A model generated the notes under the pieces. It was not told the origin of the DNA and searched no databases. It saw only the letters and a list, made by a program, of their open reading frames with translations. Of a stretch of 64,000 bases of DNA, positions 58,909 through 64,000 are shown in pieces (position 1 is the first letter of the stretch; each line of letters opens with the position of its first letter). The stretch is from an uncultured Oscillospiraceae bacterium (GTDB taxonomy: Bacteria; Bacillota; Clostridia; Oscillospirales; Ruminococcaceae). The DNA lies in assembly GCA_934486875.1 (NCBI GenBank), contig CAKSPU010000005.1, forward strand, positions 1 through 64,000, in the 5' to 3' direction. Made by a program: the position numbers and the translations under genes.

Positions 58909-58937
58909 AGGCTCTCCGAGATCGGAGAGCCTTTTTT
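58909..58937 (+). terminator. terminator after the Na/Pi cotransporter gene
   Basis: Perfect ten-bp stem AGGCTCTCCG/CGGAGAGCCT with an AGAT loop and a T-run; it abuts the 3' end of the convergent tRNA. Confidence 0.9.
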
Positions 58938-59019
58938 GGTGCGGGTAACAGGACTTGAACCTGCACGCCGAAGCAATAGATCCTAAGTCTATCGTGTCTG
59001 CCAGTTTCACCATACCCGC
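58937..59019 (-). tRNA. tRNA-Leu (anticodon TAG)
   Basis: Class II tRNA of 83 bases with encoded CCA. Acceptor GCGGGTA/TACCCGC, anticodon stem ATAGA/TCTAT with loop CTTAGGA giving TAG, a long variable arm (TGCTTCGGCGTG), and T arm GCAGGTTCAAGTCCTG. Confidence 0.95.
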
Positions 59020-59030
59020 ATAACCATTTA

Positions 59031-59059
59031 ATTATAACATTCAAAGCCGCACAAGTCAA
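59031..59059 (-). promoter_or_regulatory. tRNA-Leu promoter
   Basis: Minus strand TTGACT (59054-59059), 17-base spacer, TATAAT (59031-59036), about 12 bases before the tRNA. Confidence 0.75.
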
Positions 59060-59098
59060 GATGATAATAAAAAGTTTACAAGGAATTTGTGAGTCTGT

Positions 59099-59128
59099 TT
59101 GACAATTTCCTCCATAATTTCATATCTT
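59099..59128 (+). promoter_or_regulatory. promoter of the second candidate RNA
   Basis: TTGACA (59099-59104), 18-base spacer, TATCTT (59123-59128). Confidence 0.55.
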
Positions 59129-59134
59129 TTGTCA

Positions 59135-59279
59135 GTACCGGCAGGTGTGGCTGCAAACTACATATGCAAATGGCTGGACGGTGACAAGTAAATGACAGTC
59201 ACCAGCCTGAAGGTCAGCCGCCTTTTAAAATAAAGGTCAGACCCCGTTGGAAAGTACCAGTTTCCAACGGGGTCTTTTT
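59135..59279 (+). ncRNA. candidate structured RNA, class unknown
   Basis: About 145 bases between a promoter and a very strong terminator, without an ORF. An outer stem GTGGCTG (59157 region) can pair with CAGCCGC (59216 region). Inside it, GGCTG-GAC-GGTGAC pairs with GTCACC-AGCC around a 12-base loop. A perfect 15-bp terminator stem (59239-59253 with 59261-59275) and five T follow. The next gene (GH130) has its own promoter 127 bases further on, so this is more likely a separate small RNA than a GH130 riboswitch. I see no match to known classes. It occupies the middle of the 59020-59488 gap. Confidence 0.55.
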
Positions 59280-59405
59280 GTGCAATTGGATATAATCTCA
59301 TTTGTAACTATATTATACATCTGTTTTGCCAAAATGTCAATACCCCAAAAAGCCTTTCATACATCAATCTGCGCAGAATTTTAAAAATAATAACAATATC
59401 GCTAC

Positions 59406-59434
59406 TTGAATATAGAAAAAAAGTGTGATATAAT
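59406..59434 (+). promoter_or_regulatory. GH130 promoter
   Basis: TTGAAT (59406-59411), 17-base spacer, TATAAT (59429-59434). Confidence 0.75.
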
Positions 59435-59488
59435 AATCAGGTGTTATTTTATTGCCCTGCTGCAAAATTTTGCAAAGGAGTTTTACAA

Positions 59489-60664
59489 TTGAGTATTTTT
59501 GAAACCAACAAAGCCCGTGCAGAAGCACGCTATGAAGCTCTTATCACCCGCAAGAACCGTGTCTCCGAAAGCTACAACGGTATTTATGACCGCTATGAAT
59601 ACCCCGTGCTCACCGCAGACCACGCTCCCCTTATCTGGAAGTATGATTTTGACCCTGCGACCAATCCTTATTTTATGGAGCGTCTCGGCGTGAACGCTGT
59701 TCTGAACTCGGGCGCTATTTTCCTGAACGGCAAGTATTACCTTGTTGCAAGAGTTGAGGGAAATGACAGAAAGTCTTTCTTCGCCGTTGCAGAGAGCGAA
59801 AGCCCCGTTGACGGATTCCGTTTCCGGGATTTCCCCGTTCTTCTCCCCGACACCGAGCCCGAGGAGACAAATGTATATGATATGCGCCTGACTCAGCATG
59901 AGGACGGCTGGATATACGGCGTTTTCTGCTCCGAGAGCAAGGACAAGTCTGTTTCCGACCTTTCCGCAGCCACAGCACAGGCAGGCATAGTCCGCACAAA
60001 GGACCTCAAAACCTGGGAGCGTCTCCCCAACCTTAAGTCCAAGTCCCCTCAGCAGAGAAATGTTGTGCTCCACCCCGAATTTGTTGACGGAAAGTATGCA
60101 TTCTATACCCGTCCCCAGGACGATTTTATTCAGACAGGCTCAGGCGGAGGAGTTTGCTTCGGTCTCTGCGAGGATATCACAAACCCTGTTATCTGCACTG
60201 ATGAGGTCGTTATCTCCCCCAGACAGTACCACACCATCACCGAGGTCAAGAACGGCGCAGGCGCTGTGCCCATAAAGACACCCAAGGGCTGGATACACAT
60301 TGCCCACGGCGTAAGAAACACCGCCGCAGGTCTCCGCTATGTAATATATGTATTCGCTACAGACCTTAATGACCCCTCGAAGCTCATCGCATCTCCCTCG
60401 GGACTGTTCATTGCTCCCCACGGTGCCGAAAGAGTGGGCGACGTTTCCAACGTATGCTTCACAAACGGCGCTGTTGTAAGGGAAAACGGCGATGTATACA
60501 TCTACTATGCATCTTCCGACACCCGTGTTCACGTTGCGGCAACAACTATTGACAAGCTTATGGACTATACATTCAATACGCCATCCGACCCACTCCGTTC
60601 CGTTGACTGCGTAAAGCAGAGATATGGGCTTATTGAAAAAAATCTGAAATTTCTTGGCAAATAA
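59489..60664 (+). CDS. GH130 4-O-beta-D-mannosyl-D-glucose phosphorylase
   Basis: About 391 residues, a five-bladed beta-propeller family. The start [20 protein letters not shown] (the first codon is TTG), [15 protein letters not shown] and [18 protein letters not shown] match the GH130 subfamily known from R. albus and Bacteroides fragilis. The [11 protein letters not shown] segment contains the likely catalytic Asp. It converts mannosyl-glucose and phosphate to mannose-1-phosphate and glucose in the cytoplasm, the last step of beta-mannan use. The TTG at 59489 lies eight bases after AAAGGAG. The usual epimerase partner is not adjacent. Confidence 0.93.
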   Translation: MSIFETNKARAEARYEALITRKNRVSESYNGIYDRYEYPVLTADHAPLIWKYDFDPATNPYFMERLGVNAVLNSGAIFLNGKYYLVARVEGNDRKSFFAVAESESPVDGFRFRDFPVLLPDTEPEETNVYDMRLTQHEDGWIYGVFCSESKDKSVSDLSAATAQAGIVRTKDLKTWERLPNLKSKSPQQRNVVLHPEFVDGKYAFYTRPQDDFIQTGSGGGVCFGLCEDITNPVICTDEVVISPRQYHTITEVKNGAGAVPIKTPKGWIHIAHGVRNTAAGLRYVIYVFATDLNDPSKLIASPSGLFIAPHGAERVGDVSNVCFTNGAVVRENGDVYIYYASSDTRVHVAATTIDKLMDYTFNTPSDPLRSVDCVKQRYGLIEKNLKFLGK

Positions 60665-60667
60665 ATA

Positions 60668-61375
60668 ATGAGATCTGATTTTCTTAAAGGAATGACTCAC
60701 GGCATACCCATAGCCTTAGGATACATTTCCGTATCCTTTGGCTTTGGCATTGCGGCGGTAAGGGCAGGGCTGTCCATTGCCGCCGCCGTGGGCATATCCG
60801 CTTCAAACCTCACCTCTGCGGGACAGGCGGCAGGGGTCGAGATAATTGCAGCAGAGGGAACTCTTATTGAGCTTGCCCTGAGCCAGCTTGTAATAAATCT
60901 CCGTTACTCCCTTATGGGGCTTTCACTGTCGCAGAAGCTCGATGACTCGTTCACCGTGCCACACCGTCTCCTTGCCTCTTTCGGCATCACCGATGAGATA
61001 TTCGCAGTGGCGGCGGCTCAGCCGGGAAAGCTTAAGCCCTCATATATGTACGGACTTATACTTATATCCGCCCTTGGCTGGTCAGGGGGAACGCTTCTCG
61101 GAGCAGCCGCAGGACAGGCTCTTCCTCAGATGTTCACCTCCGCAATGGGCATACTCCTCTACGGAATGTTCATCGCTATCATCATACCTCCCTCACGAAA
61201 GAGCAGGAGCGTTTTCGGAGCGGTGCTTGTCGCTGCGCTGATAAGCCTGCTTTTCAAATTCGTTTTCACCAAAATAAGCGTAGGCTTTGCAATAATCATA
61301 AGCGCATCGGCAGCAGCGGCTGTAATGGCTCTCATAGCTCCCGTGCCCGATGACGAAGAGGAGGAGCAGTCTTGA
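60668..61375 (+). CDS. azlC: AzlC-family branched-chain amino acid exporter, large subunit
   Basis: 235 residues with six or so membrane segments. The family start GMTHGIPIALGYISVSFGFGI is followed by ASNLTSAGQAAG, a LVINLRYSLMGLSLSQKL block and ITDEIFAV. With AzlD it exports branched-chain amino acids or analogues. It starts three bases after the GH130 stop without a clear ribosome site, so it is probably co-transcribed. The gene overlaps azlD by four bases. The C-terminus is an acidic DDEEEE tail. Confidence 0.92.
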   Translation: MRSDFLKGMTHGIPIALGYISVSFGFGIAAVRAGLSIAAAVGISASNLTSAGQAAGVEIIAAEGTLIELALSQLVINLRYSLMGLSLSQKLDDSFTVPHRLLASFGITDEIFAVAAAQPGKLKPSYMYGLILISALGWSGGTLLGAAAGQALPQMFTSAMGILLYGMFIAIIIPPSRKSRSVFGAVLVAALISLLFKFVFTKISVGFAIIISASAAAAVMALIAPVPDDEEEEQS

Positions 61376-61674
61376 GCATAGTTGTATATATTGCGGTAAT
61401 GGCGATAGTCACATACCTTATCAGAATGCTCCCTCTCACCCTTTTCCGCTCGAAAATAAAGTCGAAATTTCTGCGGAGCTTTCTCAAATACATACCCTAC
61501 ACCGTTCTCAGCGCAATGACATTTCCCGCAATTTTCTATTCAACGGGAAATGTAATAACAGCCTCACTGGGAACAGCAGCAGCCCTTATAACCGCCTTTT
61601 TCGGGCTCCCGCTCATCATCGTTGCGGCAGCCGCCGCAGGTGCTGCGCTTATTGCAGGGCTTTTTATATTGTAA
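61372..61674 (+). CDS. azlD: AzlD-family branched-chain amino acid transport protein
   Basis: 100 residues with four membrane segments. It has the family TYLIRMLPLTLFRSKIKSKF near residue 15, FLKYIPYTVLSAMTFP and a Gly/Ala-rich end. It is the small partner of AzlC. The start is TTG at 61372, overlapping the azlC stop (TTGA), which implies coupled translation. Confidence 0.92.
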   Translation: MSIVVYIAVMAIVTYLIRMLPLTLFRSKIKSKFLRSFLKYIPYTVLSAMTFPAIFYSTGNVITASLGTAAALITAFFGLPLIIVAAAAAGAALIAGLFIL

Positions 61675-61710
61675 AATGACCGCACGATTTGCCTGTGCGG
61701 TCATTTTTTT
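61673..61710. terminator. bidirectional terminator after azlD
   Basis: Thirteen-bp stem AAAATGACCGCAC with 61695-61707 and T-runs on both strands; it is shared with the convergent DUF4363 gene. Confidence 0.88.
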
Positions 61711-62086
61711 ACAAAATATTATACCAGCTCGGGAACTCTTCTTCATAGATCTGATCTATCTGATGATAGATAGACTGTATCTCAGCAATAAGCTCCTCGT
61801 TTTCGTTTGAGATAAAGGGAGTGATCTTCGCAATGGACACGTTTATCCCTGTAAGAGCGTCGTCGTGAACAAGCATTGTCACCCTTTTCTCGTACTTGTG
61901 CCAGTATTCGTTCAGGGCATTGGAAAGCTCCAGCGCTCCCTCGGTATCACCGCTTTCATACACCCGCTGGACCTCCTGCAAACGAGCCTTGAATTTGTCG
62001 TTTTCGTTGTCCAGAATGAACAGCGAGCATACCGAGTATATCATTATCGCCAGAATGAGTACGGCGGCAGTTTTAACCCTTGTCAA
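61709..62086 (-). CDS. DUF4363-family protein
   Basis: 125 residues. One N-terminal membrane segment (about 6-26) is followed by a helical outside domain (KFKARLQEVQRVYESGD, ALELSNALNEYWHKYEKR). This matches my memory of DUF4363, small proteins encoded beside DUF421 genes in spore-forming Clostridia. Function unknown. The gene overlaps the DUF421 gene by 14 bases, so the two products probably act together at the membrane. Confidence 0.8.
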   Translation of the reverse strand: MTRVKTAAVLILAIMIYSVCSLFILDNENDKFKARLQEVQRVYESGDTEGALELSNALNEYWHKYEKRVTMLVHDDALTGINVSIAKITPFISNENEELIAEIQSIYHQIDQIYEEEFPSWYNIL

Positions 62087-62801
62087 TCACCTTTTCCCCC
62101 TTGCATTTTTGTTTGAGCTCCTTTTTGATTATACGGTACTTGCCTGCGGTCTCGGCGGTCATAAGGAAAATGTCCGTCTCGTGAATATCGTTTTCCGAAA
62201 GTATCTTGTCAAGCCACTGCTTGCCCAGACCGAGGCGCTTAAGAGATGAATCCATTACCCGTCCGTCCTGCACCACCACCGCAGGAGGGTCGGTGTTGGT
62301 GTTTTTGATGTTCATATCCTCATTTGTAACGGGACGGTTCTTGAATTTGGGATAAACGCTGACCTTTCCCGTGGTCTCCACCACCGCAAACTGCACCTGC
62401 TCAAGGTCGAAAATACCCTGAGAACGTATGGCTTCCATAAGATCATCGGTGGTGAAGCGGAGATTGTAAAGTTTCTGCTGATCCACCTTTCCGTCGCTTA
62501 TGATAATGACAGGCTCACCCGAAACAATGCCCCTCATCTTCTTTGATTTCATAGAAAACCAGGACATAAGCACATCAAGGCAGACAAGGGTGAGCACGGG
62601 GAGCAGTCCCGTTACAAGGGGAATGCTCAGGTCCTCCACGGGGAGGGTGGCAATGTTTGAGATAAGTATGGTGATGGCAAGCTCGGAGGGCTGCAGCTCC
62701 CCTATCTGCCGCTTTCCCATAAGACGGACGGAGAATATGAGCACGCAGTAAAGTATGACCGCCCGTATGAATATAACTGTCAAAATGTCACGACCTTTCA
62801 A
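62073..62801 (-). CDS. DUF421 (YetF-like) membrane protein
   Basis: 242 residues. Three membrane segments in the first 85 residues (with RLMGKRQIGELQPSELAITI) are followed by a cytoplasmic alpha/beta domain. That domain has the family pattern EPVIIISDGKVDQQKLYNLR, DDLMEAIRSQGIFDLEQVQFAVVE and YPKFKNRP. Several copies in Bacilli and Clostridia are linked to spore or envelope biology, but the activity is not known. It is the first gene of a pair with DUF4363. Confidence 0.9.
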   Translation of the reverse strand: MKGRDILTVIFIRAVILYCVLIFSVRLMGKRQIGELQPSELAITILISNIATLPVEDLSIPLVTGLLPVLTLVCLDVLMSWFSMKSKKMRGIVSGEPVIIISDGKVDQQKLYNLRFTTDDLMEAIRSQGIFDLEQVQFAVVETTGKVSVYPKFKNRPVTNEDMNIKNTNTDPPAVVVQDGRVMDSSLKRLGLGKQWLDKILSENDIHETDIFLMTAETAGKYRIIKKELKQKCKGEKVIDKG

Positions 62802-62896
62802 ACCGTAATTCCTTTATATTCTGTGAAAACATTTCCCGATTATTCACGGCATTTGGGAAAATCCTATGTATCAAGCCGAAAAATTAAATTTTGCTA

Positions 62897-62925
62897 TTGA
62901 CAAAAGCATAAATATCTGTTATCAT
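62897..62925 (+). promoter_or_regulatory. ddh promoter
   Basis: TTGACA (62897-62902), 17-base spacer, TATCAT (62920-62925); leader of about 95 bases. Confidence 0.75.
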
Positions 62926-63027
62926 TAAAGTTGGACGGTTTGCAGGATTAAAAGTTAGAACTTGCATATTCTGCACCAAAGCAATTTCAGGGAAAAAGTA
63001 ATTTTATTGCAGGGAGATTTGTTTTTT

Positions 63028-64000
63028 ATGATACGCATTGGAATTTTAGGCTACGGAAATCTTGGAAAGGGCGTTGAATACGCTATCAGGCAGAACGATG
63101 ATATGAAGCTTGCAGCGGTATTTACCCGCCGTGACCCCTCTTCCGTAAAGATAATCACCGAGAACGTTCCCGTTTACAATGTAAAGGACGCAGCGGCTCA
63201 CGCTTCCGAGATCGATGTTCTCATCATCTGCGGCGGCAGCGCAAACGATCTGCCCGTTCAGACACCCGAGTATGCAAAGCTTTTCAACGTTATCGACAGC
63301 TTTGACACTCACGCAAAGATACCCTCTCACTTCGCAAATGTGGATAAGTCCGCAAAGGAATCGGGCAAGGTGGGAATCATCTCCATCGGCTGGGATCCCG
63401 GTCTCTTCTCTCTTATGAGAATGCTCGGCAACGCCGTTCTTCCCGACGGCTGCGACTACACATTCTGGGGCAAGGGCGTTAGTCAGGGTCACTCCGACGC
63501 TGTAAGACGTGTAAAGGGCGTTAAGAACGCAAAGCAGTACACTATCCCCGTTGAGAGCGCTCTTGAAAAGGTAAGAAACGGCGAGAACCCCGAGCTTACC
63601 ACCCGTGAAAAGCACACAAGAGAGTGCTTCGTAGTTCCCGAGGAGGGCGCTGATCTGGCTCAGATCGAGCACGATATCAAGACAATGCCCAACTACTTCT
63701 CCGACTATGACACCACCGTTCATTTCATCACCGAGGAAGAGCTTGAAAAGAACCACAGCGGCATTCCTCACGGCGGCTTTGTTATCCGCTCGGGCAAGAC
63801 AGGCGAAAACGGCGCAAACAAGCACGTTATGGAATTTAACCTTAAGCTGGACTCCAACCCCGAGTTCACATCAAGCGTTCTTGTGGCATATGCAAGAGCT
63901 GCATATCGTCTGAACAGCGAAGGCGTAAGCGGCTGCAAGACCATTTTCGATATCCCCCCCGCATATCTGTGCAAGCAGAGCGGCGAAGAGCTCAGAGCTC
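63028..64000 (+). CDS. ddh: meso-diaminopimelate D-dehydrogenase (3' end cut by window)
   Basis: The first 324 residues of a protein usually about 326-330 long, so only a few are missing. The Rossmann start IRIGILGYGNLGKGVEYAI binds NADP. The substrate part has FDTHAKIPSHFANVD, SIGWDPGLFSLMRMLG, FWGKGVSQGHSDAVRRVKGV and a late HGGFVIRSGKTGE. The enzyme aminates L-2-amino-6-oxopimelate (from tetrahydrodipicolinate) directly to meso-diaminopimelate in one step, feeding lysine and the peptidoglycan peptide. AGGGAG lies before the ATG at 63028 with a rather long spacing. It has its own promoter. Codon use suggests strong expression. Confidence 0.95.
   Translation, partial: MIRIGILGYGNLGKGVEYAIRQNDDMKLAAVFTRRDPSSVKIITENVPVYNVKDAAAHASEIDVLIICGGSANDLPVQTPEYAKLFNVIDSFDTHAKIPSHFANVDKSAKESGKVGIISIGWDPGLFSLMRMLGNAVLPDGCDYTFWGKGVSQGHSDAVRRVKGVKNAKQYTIPVESALEKVRNGENPELTTREKHTRECFVVPEEGADLAQIEHDIKTMPNYFSDYDTTVHFITEEELEKNHSGIPHGGFVIRSGKTGENGANKHVMEFNLKLDSNPEFTSSVLVAYARAAYRLNSEGVSGCKTIFDIPPAYLCKQSGEELRA

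Overview
This window looks like the chromosome of a fibre-degrading gut Firmicute close to Ruminococcus (Oscillospiraceae). The signs are two secreted GH5 glycanases, one with a bacterial Ig-like (Big2) domain, a GH3 beta-glucosidase, a GH130 mannosylglucose phosphorylase of the type described from Ruminococcus albus, a glycogen phosphorylase, diaminopimelate dehydrogenase, the Firmicute order SRP RNA - dnaX - ybaB - recR, purine-rich Shine-Dalgarno sites and many TTG starts. The species assignment is inference. Promoters are unusually easy to read: about twenty units have a near-consensus -35/-10 pair, nearly all with a 17-bp spacer.

Layout. 1-2.5 kb: the start of an acetyltransferase, an alpha/beta hydrolase, a tyrosine recombinase, and an intergenic block with a perfect 15-bp-arm palindrome and a candidate small RNA. 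2.5-13 kb: a long minus-strand cell-surface polysaccharide region. Priming sugar transferase, GT2, Stealth phosphotransferase, second GT2, Wzy-like polymerase and flippase form one unit; an MBOAT O-acyltransferase, DHHW protein and PHP phosphatase form a second unit with its own promoter. 13-15.3 kb: an EpsG-like polymerase operon with two unrecognised partners. 15.4-19.7 kb: GH5, VanZ-like and GH3. 20-28 kb: BioY, a small zinc-protease-like protein, an IseA-like lipoprotein, a histidine phosphatase, a HTH/AbrB regulator with an ABC-2 exporter, and glycogen phosphorylase. 28.5-32.6 kb: SRP RNA, TPR membrane protein, dnaX, ybaB, recR and two tRNA-Gln. 32.7-46 kb: an anchored surface protein, EF-G-like GTPase, lipoprotein GH5, a PASTA pseudokinase, two peptidases and FeoB. 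46-57 kb: a 964-residue repeat protein, RNase R, SecG, CoaX, HAD phosphatase, PBP2 and an isolated GspF-like protein. 57-64 kb: Na/Pi cotransporter, tRNA-Leu, a second candidate structured RNA, GH130, AzlCD, a DUF421/DUF4363 pair and diaminopimelate dehydrogenase, which runs off the end.

How it fits together: extracellular GH5 enzymes release beta-gluco/manno-oligosaccharides. The apparently cytoplasmic GH3 and GH130 finish them to glucose and mannose-1-phosphate, and glycogen phosphorylase mobilises stored glucan. The polysaccharide cluster builds and decorates an envelope polymer; PBP2, the PASTA pseudokinase and the IseA-like lipoprotein relate to wall synthesis and turnover.

The most interesting items are: a 160-bp MITE-like element with two copies differing at one base and a third half-copy that forms part of the GH3 ribosome-binding site; the PASTA protein whose kinase domain has lost both catalytic aspartates, with three 19-bp palindromic tandem repeats just after its promoter; and two independently promoted and terminated structured RNAs of no class I can name. 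I see no CRISPR array, transposase or prophage.
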